From assembly GCF_028464145.1 (NCBI RefSeq), contig NZ_JAQPCG010000002.1, forward strand, positions 1 to 64,000: 64,000 bases of DNA, given 5' to 3'. The notes under the pieces were generated by a model, which was not told where the DNA came from, did not search any database, and was given only the letters and a program-made list of their open reading frames with translations. Shown here piece after piece: positions 9,834 through 18,221 of this stretch. The stretch comes from Maribacter sp. PR1. Its GTDB lineage: Bacteria > Bacteroidota > Bacteroidia > Flavobacteriales > Flavobacteriaceae. How positions within the stretch are numbered: the stretch's first letter is position 1; each line of letters opens with the position of its first letter. A program made the translations under genes and the position numbers.

Positions 9834-9853
9834 TGGGTTATGATTTTAACCCA
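9834..9853 (+). other. Stem-loop between the glycosyltransferase and SusC genes
   Basis: A 7-bp perfect stem TGGGTTA/TAACCCA with a 6-base loop lies in the 63-base spacer. It has no T-tract, so it is not a standard terminator; it could mark an mRNA processing or attenuation point that sets different levels for the receptor genes. Confidence 0.35.
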
Positions 9854-9886
9854 TATCAACTTTGAAACTAACACTTCCACTTCAAC

Positions 9887-12800
9887 ATGAAATATGTAAT
9901 GTTGGTCATGACATTGTTCATGACTGCTTTAATTTTTGCGCAAAACACCGTTTCGGGTAGAGTAACCGATGCGGAGGGCGTAGCAATTCCCTACGTAAAC
10001 GTTTTACTTTCGGGAACTAATCAAGGAACCACTACGGATGAATATGGAAAATATACACTACAAGTAAATGATACTAGTGATATGTTGATCTTCTCCGTTT
10101 TGGGTTTCGAAACCCAAGAGGTTGCAATAAATAACGCTTCAATACTAAATATTTCCCTACTGGAATCTTCCGAGCAACTCGATGAAGTTGTTCTTACAGC
10201 CCTAGGTCTTAAAAGGGAGACCAAAGAACTGGGCTATGTGGTCCAAAGCTTAGATGCACAGGGAGTGACAGAAGTAAAAGCCGTTAACTTTTTGGACAAT
10301 CTCTCCGGGAAATTAGCTGGAGTGACCATTAATCAAGGGCCCACCGGGGTAGGTTCCACCTCAAAGATCACTATAAGAGGCGAAGCTTCCTTCTCCAACA
10401 ACAACCCACTTTTCATTGTTGATGGTGTACCTATTAATAATAACTCCGTTTTTAATTTTACGAACGAAGCAGCAGCAGGTTTTCAGGAGATAGATTTTGG
10501 AAATGGAGCCATGGAAGTTAATCCGGATGATATTGCAGAGGTCTCCGTTCTAAAGGGCCCGAGTGCAGCCGCATTATATGGAACCAGAGCTTCGAATGGC
10601 GTCATTATTATTGAAACTAAAAGTGGCAAAAACACCAAAGGGTTGGGAATTAGCTACAATACCAGCTTTTTTGTAGATACTGCCTTTCAATTGCCCGATT
10701 TTCAAAATGAATACGGCCAAGGTAACGCAGGTGAGTTTGCCTTTGTTGATGGGCTTGGTGGTGGCACCAATGATTTGATTTCCTACAGCTGGGGGCCCCG
10801 TTTGGATGTTGGGAACTTAATACCACAATTCGACAGCCCCGTTACCCTGTCCGATGGAAGCTCTGTTAGAGGAGGCGATACAGCACTTTATAACGGCCTG
10901 CCAATTACCCCTACTCCCTTTGAATCACACCCTGATAACTTAAAAGATTTTTATAGGACCGGGACTACTTTCATTAACAATATAGCGATAGGGTCAGGTT
11001 TTGATAAAGGCAATTATAGGCTTTCCTTCACAGATTTAAGGAGCGAATCCATTATTCCAGGTGTGAACTTAGACAGGCAAACCATTAATGCCCGTTTGAG
11101 TTTTACCCCTATTGAAAAATTACGAATCAACACGACGATAAACTATGTGAATTCCAAAAGCGATAACCGACCATCCAACGGTTATGGGTCCGAAAACGTA
11201 AATTACTCTTTAGTAGGCTGGGGGCCAAGATCCCTGAACATGGAAAGCCTCAGAGATTATTGGCAACCCGGATTGGAAGGCGTTCAGCAGTATTCCTTTA
11301 ACTATACTTATTTTGATAATCCCTTTTTCATCATGTATGAAAACAGGAACTCCTTTAATAGGGACCGTATCTTTGGTAACGTCTCCGCGAGTTATGATAT
11401 AACGGATCATTTAACCGCAGCTATAAGATCTGGAATGGATTATTCCAGTGAACTTCGTCAATTAAGGCGCGCTTTTAGCTCCAATAGGTTTCAAAACGGG
11501 GGTTATGCGGAGCACGAAGTTTTCTTTAGGGAAATCAACACAGATTTCCTTTTAAACTATACCAATCGTTTTAGCGATGTCAGCATCGATTTTAGCCTGG
11601 GAGGAAATAGATTGGATCAAAAAGCGTTCACCTCACAGTCACAAACAACAAGTTTGGCCCAGCCTGGAATCTTTAGGCTCTCGAATGCAGCATCACCGAT
11701 TGAGGTATTTGAGTTTGAATCGAATAAAAGGATCAACAGCTTTTACGGACTACTAAAACTAGGTTACAAAGATTTTCTGTTTTTAGATGTGACTGGTAGG
11801 AATGATTGGTCCAGCGCATTGGCCACACCATTTTCAGTCGACAATACGTCTTTCTTTTACCCTTCGGTCTCCTCTAGCTTTATTCTATCAGAGATTGTAG
11901 ACGTTCCACAGTTTATTTCTTTTGCAAAACTCCGTGCGAGTTGGGCTCAGGTGGGTAATGATACCAACCCTTATCAAACCACTGGGGCTTTTGTTGCCCA
12001 GACCCCTTTTAATGGTCAGCCTACTTTTAGTAATCAAAACACGATTGCCAACCCGAATTTGAAGCCAGAACGAACATCTTCCTTTGAGGTTGGGGCCGAT
12101 TTACGATTTTTTGGCGATCAGTTGCGTTTAGATATTTCCTATTATAATGCTTTGACCGAGGATCAAATTATTTCTCTGCCCATAGGAATCTCTTCCGGTT
12201 ATACCCAACAAGTGGTCAATGCAGGCAGTGTGCGTTCCAAAGGTTTGGAGATTATTACGGGAATCTCCCCCATAGTCTCAGAAAATTTCTCTTGGAACAG
12301 TACCCTGAATTTTAGTGCTAACCGAGCCATTGTTGAGGATTTACCCCAGGACGATGGCCGCTTGACCCTAGCATATTCAAGAATTTACGACAGTCAAAAC
12401 CAAACGGTATTTTTACAGGTTGAAGAGGAAGGTCGTGTAGGCGACCTTTACGGTACGGGGTATTTAAAAAATGATGACGGTGATTTTATACTAACTAACG
12501 AGGGTAGGTATATCCCTGATAACAATTTACAAAAATTGGGCAATTATAATCCTGATTTTATGTTGGGTTTCAACAACCAATTCAATTATAAAAATTGGAA
12601 CCTTGGCTTTCTATTGGATTGGCGCCAAGGAGGAATTATCGTATCACGCACAAGAGCTTTGGGTAATGTTGGCGGTCAATTGGCAGAAACAGCTTTTCGC
12701 CCAGAAGAAGGTATTGTCCCAGAAGGTGTTGTGAATACAGGAACCTTGGAGAGTCCCGTATTTGTGCCAAATACGGTCGCCGTATCTCCAGAGAGCTACT

Positions 12801-13090
12801 ACCGCCAATTTTATGATCGGAACCACGAGGAAAACAATACGTATGATGCTTCTTTCTTAAAGTTACGTCAGTTCTCAATTGGGTACACCTTTAAAGACCT
12901 TTCACTATTTAACCAAGATGCGGCCTTAAACATTTCACTCATTGGGAGGAATCTTTTTGCCTTAACGGAAAACCCCCATTTTGACCCAGAGCAATTGTCC
13001 GTACAAGGCCAAGGTTTTATAGGCGGTGTTGAGGATATGTCCTATGCTACTTCACGCAGTATTGGATTAAAGGCCGGATTTAATTTTTAA
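9887..13090 (+). CDS. SusC/RagA-family TonB-dependent outer-membrane receptor
   Basis: A 1067-residue outer-membrane transporter. After a signal peptide (1-18, ...IFAQ) comes a carboxypeptidase-regulatory-like domain (about 20-95, VSGRVTDAEGVAIPYVNV), then the plug (about 110-245) with PLFIVDGVPI and the SusC signature LKGPSAAALYGTRASNGV, then a 22-strand-type barrel to the terminal Phe. Length is normal. It is followed by its SusD partner with a TAATG stop/start overlap. SusC/SusD pairs import oligosaccharides, peptides or other large molecules with TonB energy. No glycoside hydrolase or polysaccharide lyase gene lies beside this pair, so a glycan substrate is not indicated; the neighbours point to an organoarsenical or related small compound (inference). 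Confidence 0.95.
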   Translation: MKYVMLVMTLFMTALIFAQNTVSGRVTDAEGVAIPYVNVLLSGTNQGTTTDEYGKYTLQVNDTSDMLIFSVLGFETQEVAINNASILNISLLESSEQLDEVVLTALGLKRETKELGYVVQSLDAQGVTEVKAVNFLDNLSGKLAGVTINQGPTGVGSTSKITIRGEASFSNNNPLFIVDGVPINNNSVFNFTNEAAAGFQEIDFGNGAMEVNPDDIAEVSVLKGPSAAALYGTRASNGVIIIETKSGKNTKGLGISYNTSFFVDTAFQLPDFQNEYGQGNAGEFAFVDGLGGGTNDLISYSWGPRLDVGNLIPQFDSPVTLSDGSSVRGGDTALYNGLPITPTPFESHPDNLKDFYRTGTTFINNIAIGSGFDKGNYRLSFTDLRSESIIPGVNLDRQTINARLSFTPIEKLRINTTINYVNSKSDNRPSNGYGSENVNYSLVGWGPRSLNMESLRDYWQPGLEGVQQYSFNYTYFDNPFFIMYENRNSFNRDRIFGNVSASYDITDHLTAAIRSGMDYSSELRQLRRAFSSNRFQNGGYAEHEVFFREINTDFLLNYTNRFSDVSIDFSLGGNRLDQKAFTSQSQTTSLAQPGIFRLSNAASPIEVFEFESNKRINSFYGLLKLGYKDFLFLDVTGRNDWSSALATPFSVDNTSFFYPSVSSSFILSEIVDVPQFISFAKLRASWAQVGNDTNPYQTTGAFVAQTPFNGQPTFSNQNTIANPNLKPERTSSFEVGADLRFFGDQLRLDISYYNALTEDQIISLPIGISSGYTQQVVNAGSVRSKGLEIITGISPIVSENFSWNSTLNFSANRAIVEDLPQDDGRLTLAYSRIYDSQNQTVFLQVEEEGRVGDLYGTGYLKNDDGDFILTNEGRYIPDNNLQKLGNYNPDFMLGFNNQFNYKNWNLGFLLDWRQGGIIVSRTRALGNVGGQLAETAFRPEEGIVPEGVVNTGTLESPVFVPNTVAVSPESYYRQFYDRNHEENNTYDASFLKLRQFSIGYTFKDLSLFNQDAALNISLIGRNLFALTENPHFDPEQLSVQGQGFIGGVEDMSYATSRSIGLKAGFNF

Positions 13091-14535
13091 TGATGAAAAC
13101 GATGAAAAAAATATATAGTCTAATGCTTTTGCTTGTTGCAGGAGGCTGTACACAGGATTTTGAGGAAATCAACACGAACCCCAATTCACCTGTAAGTGTC
13201 CAACCCAGCCTATTGCTAAGGCAGGTAATCTACGATTATGGAGAGCAAATGTCCTACGAGGGTTTTACAGCGGGGAATCTCTTGGGACAATATACCACAG
13301 CCTTAGATTTTAATCTGTTTGATAGGCATAATTTAAAATCGCCTCAATTGGGAGGAAATCCTTGGCCTATATTCTATAAAAACCTCAGGGATAACGAAAT
13401 TATATTGAATCTATCCCAAGAGAGTCCCTCCTTCAAAGTATATGAAGGCCCAGCGAGGATTTTGAAAGCCTATATGTCAGCGGCATTGACAGACTTGTTC
13501 GGTGATGTCCCGTACTTTGAAGCTTTTAAGGGGGATAAGGGTACGGTAACTCCTGTTTATGATAGCCAAGAGTCCATTTATATGGACGATAATGGGATTT
13601 TAGATAATCTAACTAAAGGAATATCGGCCATTCAAGCATATGACGGTGTTATTTCATTGGAAGGTGATATCCTATTCGAGGGCGACTTAGAAGGTTGGGT
13701 TCGTTTCGCCAATTCACTTAGGATTAAATATCTCATGCGTATATCGAACAAAATGGACGTAGCTACGGAACTACAAACCCTTTTCAACGACGCAAATTAT
13801 ATTCAGGACAATAGCCAAAATGCCGTCTTTGATTTTACGGGTGGTGCGCCTAATAATTTTAGATTGGCCCGATTACGCATTGGGGATTTCAACAATTTTG
13901 TAATGTCCGAAACCATGGATGAAATTTTAACCGATTTTGAAGACCCCCGAATTTCAAAACTTTTTAGACCTATTTCCAATAGCGATACGGGCGAGGAGTA
14001 TAATGGGCTCCTGAATGGTATCGATGCTTCTTCCACGCCTGTAAATTTATCGGACTATTCCTTGGTAGGAACCATTTTTAGGGAAAACACAGGGGTGTTG
14101 GATGCCAATTTTATGACCAGTATGGAAACCCATTTTCTTTTGGCCGAGGCCGCACAAAAAGGTTTTATTACTGCTGATGTAAATCAGTTATATGAAACCG
14201 GGGTTGCCGAGGCCTGTGCCTATTGGCAGGTTGAGCTTCCCAGTGGGTATCTAACTGGTCCCGGAGCTTTGGAAAATGGTGACCCTCTGGAAAATATCCT
14301 TTCCCAGAAGTGGATTGCCAATATGATTAATGGGTATGAAGGTTGGATAGAATACAGAAGAACGGGTTACCCACAACTAAAAACAATATCAGCAAGTCTA
14401 AATAACGATTTGATTCCTGTTCGGATGCCTTATCCGGCTGAGGAAGAAGCCCTGAATAATTCCAACTACACTAAAGCCGCCGAGAATACCGACGGCAACA
14501 GTATTAACGTAAACGTCTGGTGGGACGAAGAATAA
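13090..14535 (+). CDS. SusD/RagB-family surface lipoprotein (SusD-like_2)
   Basis: A 481-residue outer-membrane lipoprotein that forms the lid of the SusC channel. The start overlaps the SusC stop by one base, so translation is probably coupled. A lipobox ends at LVAGGC (Cys near residue 20), followed by TQDFEEINTNPNSP, the hallmark of the SusD-like_2 family (PF12771), and TPR-like helices (about 100-220). An alternative start at Met5 (MKKIYS) would give a cleaner signal peptide. The ligand is unknown. The family includes many pairs of unassigned specificity that are not in polysaccharide-utilisation loci. Confidence 0.93.
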   Translation: MMKTMKKIYSLMLLLVAGGCTQDFEEINTNPNSPVSVQPSLLLRQVIYDYGEQMSYEGFTAGNLLGQYTTALDFNLFDRHNLKSPQLGGNPWPIFYKNLRDNEIILNLSQESPSFKVYEGPARILKAYMSAALTDLFGDVPYFEAFKGDKGTVTPVYDSQESIYMDDNGILDNLTKGISAIQAYDGVISLEGDILFEGDLEGWVRFANSLRIKYLMRISNKMDVATELQTLFNDANYIQDNSQNAVFDFTGGAPNNFRLARLRIGDFNNFVMSETMDEILTDFEDPRISKLFRPISNSDTGEEYNGLLNGIDASSTPVNLSDYSLVGTIFRENTGVLDANFMTSMETHFLLAEAAQKGFITADVNQLYETGVAEACAYWQVELPSGYLTGPGALENGDPLENILSQKWIANMINGYEGWIEYRRTGYPQLKTISASLNNDLIPVRMPYPAEEEALNNSNYTKAAENTDGNSINVNVWWDEE

Positions 14536-14542
14536 AATAGAA

Positions 14543-15883
14543 ATGAACGATATGTTATTTTGGCAGTGGGCTTTGATTGTAGTATCTAGTTTGATACTGT
14601 TTTTCTTGTCTCCATTTGCAAAAAATACCAATCAGTTTTTTAATGCTGTTCAGAAGAGAAAAGCACCCAATACCTTGGTATTAATGGGCAGTTTGGTCAT
14701 TTCATGGATATTTGCCAAAAGCATAACCAATGCTGCGAACTTAGGGCTGGATTATGGATTTGTGGGTGGGGTTGCCTATGCGGCCTATTATGTATCCTTC
14801 GCCGTTGCAGGAATTGTTATTTATAGAATGCGTGTCTATGGTAACTATTCAAGTATACATCACTTCCTTACTTCAAAGTTTGGAAAGATGGCCGTAATGG
14901 TATTTTCTGTTTTGATAGCTATCCGATTATTCAATGAAGTGTGGAGCAATACCATGGTTATTGGTTCCTATTTTGGAGAAGTGGGAACGAGTACGTATTA
15001 CTGGAGTATCTTGGTATTTACCTTGCTTACTTTGGCCTATGTTATTAAAGGAGGAATGAGCAGCTCTATTTTTACGGATGTAGTACAAATGGTATTATTT
15101 TCCATCCTGCTCATTGTAATTCTATATACCATTTACGGTCCAAAAACTGATTTCACGGTCAAGGAGACCCTAAATTCTGGGGTTTGGTCCTTTGAAATGG
15201 GGTTAAATCTTTTATTTGCGGCACTAATTCAGTCCTTTAGCTACCCTTTTCATGACCCTGTTTTAACGGATAGAGGATTTATCAGCACCCCAAAGGTTAC
15301 CTTAAGAAGCTTTTTATGGGCCAGTTTGGTTGGAGCTGTTTGTATTGTTTTGTTTAGCACGATCGGGGTTTATGCACAATCCAGAGGAATTGTTGGTCAG
15401 GCTGCTGTTGAGGTGGGCAAGGCATTTGGTATTATCACCTTGTTGATTATCAATTTTATTATGATCACTTCAGCGGCATCAACATTGGATTCCACGTTTT
15501 CGTCGTTTTCCAAATTAATTGCGGTGGATTTAAATCTTGGCAATACGCTAAGCATAGGAAGGTGGTCCATGGTATTCATTGCGGTACTTGGTACGATACC
15601 CGTTTTTTTAGATGCTGAAATACTATCCGCTACGACCATAAGCGGAACCATGGTCATAGGGCTTACTCCAATCTTCATTTTTTGGAAAGGAAAGGTGCCA
15701 AAAATCAGTTTTCATCTAAGTGTTATTTGCGGACTGATATTTGGTCTTTTCCTGGTTTTTAATCGGTTCCCTGAACAATTCATATTTACGACCGGTAAAT
15801 ATGCCGATTTACTTTGGATCAATGTTTGGGGCATCTTATGTTGTACACTGTTATACTTTATACCTAAATGGCTAAAAAAATAA
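14543..15883 (+). CDS. Sodium:solute symporter (SSS family)
   Basis: A 446-residue inner-membrane protein with about 13 hydrophobic segments, shaped like SSS-family transporters that move sugars, sialic acids, nucleosides or organic acids with Na+. The N-terminal NTLVLMGSLVISWIFAKSI and the central YPFHDPVLTDRGF are conserved-looking loop segments. It starts 7 bases after the SusD stop and overlaps the next gene by 16 bases. The arrangement SusC, SusD, symporter suggests that the outer-membrane cargo is carried whole across the inner membrane. Substrate not predictable from sequence. Confidence 0.85.
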   Translation: MNDMLFWQWALIVVSSLILFFLSPFAKNTNQFFNAVQKRKAPNTLVLMGSLVISWIFAKSITNAANLGLDYGFVGGVAYAAYYVSFAVAGIVIYRMRVYGNYSSIHHFLTSKFGKMAVMVFSVLIAIRLFNEVWSNTMVIGSYFGEVGTSTYYWSILVFTLLTLAYVIKGGMSSSIFTDVVQMVLFSILLIVILYTIYGPKTDFTVKETLNSGVWSFEMGLNLLFAALIQSFSYPFHDPVLTDRGFISTPKVTLRSFLWASLVGAVCIVLFSTIGVYAQSRGIVGQAAVEVGKAFGIITLLIINFIMITSAASTLDSTFSSFSKLIAVDLNLGNTLSIGRWSMVFIAVLGTIPVFLDAEILSATTISGTMVIGLTPIFIFWKGKVPKISFHLSVICGLIFGLFLVFNRFPEQFIFTTGKYADLLWINVWGILCCTLLYFIPKWLKK

Positions 15884-17073
15884 AACATATTGGAACAAAG
15901 AAGGGGAAACTACTTCTATTTGGCGGTGTATATAGCAATTTACAGGCGCTGGAAAAGCTAATTTCAATAGCTAAAGAAGAGAGTATCCCTCCGGAAAATT
16001 GTATCTGTACGGGAGACATTACAGGATATTGCGCCCAGCCGGAAGAAACTGTACATACGTTTAAAAATTGGGGAGCTTTGAGTATTGCCGGTAATGTTGA
16101 ATTACAATTGGCCAATGACAGTGAGGAATGTGGATGTGATTTTAAGGCTGGTGGACGTTGTGACAGTTTTTCCAAAATGTGGTTTCCATATACAAAAATG
16201 AAATTGTCCGAAGAATCCCTGAAATGGATAGGCACTATACCCGAAAATATCAGTTTTGATTATGCCGGAAAAAAAATAACGGTAGTGCACGGTAATTATG
16301 GCAACGTATCCGAATTCGTATTCAAATCCAATGCCCAAGAAAGCAAGGAAACTTGTTTAAAAGCTACCCATAGCGATGTGGTGATTGCCGGACATTGTGG
16401 ACTTCCTTTTCATCAACGCATAAAGGAAAAATTATGGATAAATCCTGGGGTAATAGGGATGCCCGCGAATGATGGTACATCTAGGGTTTGGTATGTTCTT
16501 ATGGAGGATACAGAAGAAAATCTATCCTATTCCCATAAATCCTTTGAATATGATTTCCAGGCCGCTCAAAGGCTTATGTACCAAAACCATTTGCCCGAGG
16601 AATATGCGGACACCTTAGCATCCGGGATATGGGATAATATGGAAATACTTCCAGAAGTAGAAAAAATGGGACAAGGCATCCCTATTGCATTCGATAATTC
16701 AAAAAATAAAAATATACCACCTAAAACACAGAATAAAATGGCAGACTCGTATTATGACCCAAAAGATTTAAGAAAGTTTGGTAAAATAACCGAATGGAGC
16801 GAAGAACTAGGAACCAAGTTTTTTGATTACTATGGAAAGGTTTTTGAAGAAGGGGCCTTGAGTGCCCGAGAAAAATCCCTGATTGCCCTGGCTGTTTCCC
16901 ATGTTGTAAAATGTCCTTATTGCATCGATGCCTATACGAAGGACGGTCTACAAAAAGGAATTACCAAAGAAGAAATGATGGAAGCCGTACACGTTGGAGC
17001 AGCAATAGAAAGTGGTGCTACCTTAGTGCATGGAGTCCAAATGATGAACAAATACAACAAACTTTCTATGTAG
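15868..17073 (+). CDS. Fusion: Cys-rich degenerate metallophosphoesterase + carboxymuconolactone-decarboxylase-like (peroxidase-like) protein
   Basis: A 401-residue two-domain protein. Residues about 12-235 have a calcineurin-like phosphoesterase layout, but usual metal ligands are replaced: the DxH motif reads GGVYSNLQAL, GNH reads GNVE and GHTH reads GHCG, while TGDITGY and VVHGN are kept. It carries clustered cysteines (45, 47, 55, 88, 90, 98). Residues 291-401 form an AhpD/carboxymuconolactone-decarboxylase domain with CPYC (Cys349, Cys352) and a distal His in ATLVHG, like the arsenosugar-associated peroxidase-like family (TIGR04169, from memory). Met291 sits exactly where a stand-alone peroxidase-like protein would start, so two ancestral genes appear to have fused. 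It overlaps the symporter by 16 bases and precedes the ArsS gene by 52. The function is inferred to be thiol-based redox chemistry or binding of a soft element. Confidence 0.8.
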   Translation: MAKKIKHIGTKKGKLLLFGGVYSNLQALEKLISIAKEESIPPENCICTGDITGYCAQPEETVHTFKNWGALSIAGNVELQLANDSEECGCDFKAGGRCDSFSKMWFPYTKMKLSEESLKWIGTIPENISFDYAGKKITVVHGNYGNVSEFVFKSNAQESKETCLKATHSDVVIAGHCGLPFHQRIKEKLWINPGVIGMPANDGTSRVWYVLMEDTEENLSYSHKSFEYDFQAAQRLMYQNHLPEEYADTLASGIWDNMEILPEVEKMGQGIPIAFDNSKNKNIPPKTQNKMADSYYDPKDLRKFGKITEWSEELGTKFFDYYGKVFEEGALSAREKSLIALAVSHVVKCPYCIDAYTKDGLQKGITKEEMMEAVHVGAAIESGATLVHGVQMMNKYNKLSM

Positions 17074-17125
17074 AATTTCGTATCTACAATTAAAAGGAAG
17101 TTTTAATACTGAAAAACAAAAAATT

Positions 17126-18181
17126 ATGGCAACAAAGTCGTTGAAGGCGCAAGGAGATGAATTAGCAGTATCTAATAAACAATTGGAAATTTTGAACGGA
17201 GGTATTTTTGCAGATGGTGAGCTTCCCTATTTCAAGGATAAAATCGACCAAATTGGTCAATTTCCATTACGACCAAAAAAATTGGAAGTGCTACAAATTA
17301 ACGTGGGATATATGTGCAATCAGGTCTGTGAACATTGCCATGTGGATGCAGGGCCGGACCGTAAGGAAATCATGACCCGGGAAACCATGCGGCAATGTCT
17401 TGAGGTCATTAAAAACACGGGTGCACATACCTTGGACTTGACCGGCGGGGCTCCAGAAATGAATCCTGATTTTAGATGGTTTGTGGAAGAGGCTGCCAAA
17501 GCGGGCATACAAGATTTTATAGTTCGGTCCAATTTGACCATCATTAGGGCCAATAAAAAATATTATGACTTACCCGATTTCTTCAAAAAACACAATGTAC
17601 ACGTGATTTCTTCCATGCCACATTGGACGCGAGGAAAAACGGACAAACAAAGAGGTGATGGCGTTTTTGATAAATCGATAAAAGCGTTGCAGGAATTGAA
17701 CGAACGAGGCTATGGTATGCCAGAGAGCGACTTGCGCTTAGACCTCGTTTACAACCCATCGGGAGCCTATTTGCCAGGAGACCAGGCCGCCATGGAAAAG
17801 GATTTCAAAAAAGCATTGAAAGAAGATTTTGGAATACAATTCCATAATTTGTTCGCGATTACAAACCTCCCCATTGCCCGATTTTTGGACTATTTGATAG
17901 CCTCTGAAAATTACGAGGATTATATGTACGCCTTAGTAGAGGCTTATAACCCTTCCGCAGTGGCCCATGTTATGTGCACCAATACGATTTCAGTGAGTTG
18001 GGATGGTTGGTTGTACGATTGCGATTTCAATCAAATGCTCGACTTGAAAGTTGCTAGTAAAATCAAACATATTAAAGACTATAATGAAGATATTTTAAAC
18101 GATAGAAATATCATTATTTCACAACATTGCTACGGCTGCACTGCTGGTGCGGGAAGTAGTTGTCAGGGAACGGTGGCGTAG
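17126..18181 (+). CDS. arsS: ArsS-type radical SAM enzyme (arsenosugar biosynthesis family)
   Basis: A 351-residue radical SAM/Cys-rich protein of the TIGR04167 type. The 4Fe-4S/SAM motif CxxxCxxC is Cys64, Cys68, Cys71 (CNQVCEHCH), followed by the SAM-binding LTGGAPE. Further cysteines lie in AHVMCTN and LYDCDFN, and the C-terminal tail reads CYGCTAGAGSSC. Some relatives encode selenocysteine in this family; here all positions are Cys and no in-frame TGA is involved. In characterised systems ArsS attaches the 5'-deoxyadenosyl group of SAM to dimethylarsenite, starting arsenosugar synthesis. Last gene of the locus; it converges on the bestrophin gene with 40 bases between stops. ArsM, the methyltransferase that would feed it, is not in the window. 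Confidence 0.85.
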   Translation: MATKSLKAQGDELAVSNKQLEILNGGIFADGELPYFKDKIDQIGQFPLRPKKLEVLQINVGYMCNQVCEHCHVDAGPDRKEIMTRETMRQCLEVIKNTGAHTLDLTGGAPEMNPDFRWFVEEAAKAGIQDFIVRSNLTIIRANKKYYDLPDFFKKHNVHVISSMPHWTRGKTDKQRGDGVFDKSIKALQELNERGYGMPESDLRLDLVYNPSGAYLPGDQAAMEKDFKKALKEDFGIQFHNLFAITNLPIARFLDYLIASENYEDYMYALVEAYNPSAVAHVMCTNTISVSWDGWLYDCDFNQMLDLKVASKIKHIKDYNEDILNDRNIIISQHCYGCTAGAGSSCQGTVA

Positions 18182-18221
18182 TCTTGATTGGTTGTTTCCC
18201 AGCTTGAGAGATGTCTTGCTA

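Noticed and set aside
11837-11842. Third GTCGAC site inside susC
   Set aside because: It is within coding sequence, is not a longer palindrome and lacks the downstream TTTATA at the same distance.
12636-12878. Minus-strand frame inside susC
   Set aside because: Shadow of the SusC barrel coding sequence with no homology features.
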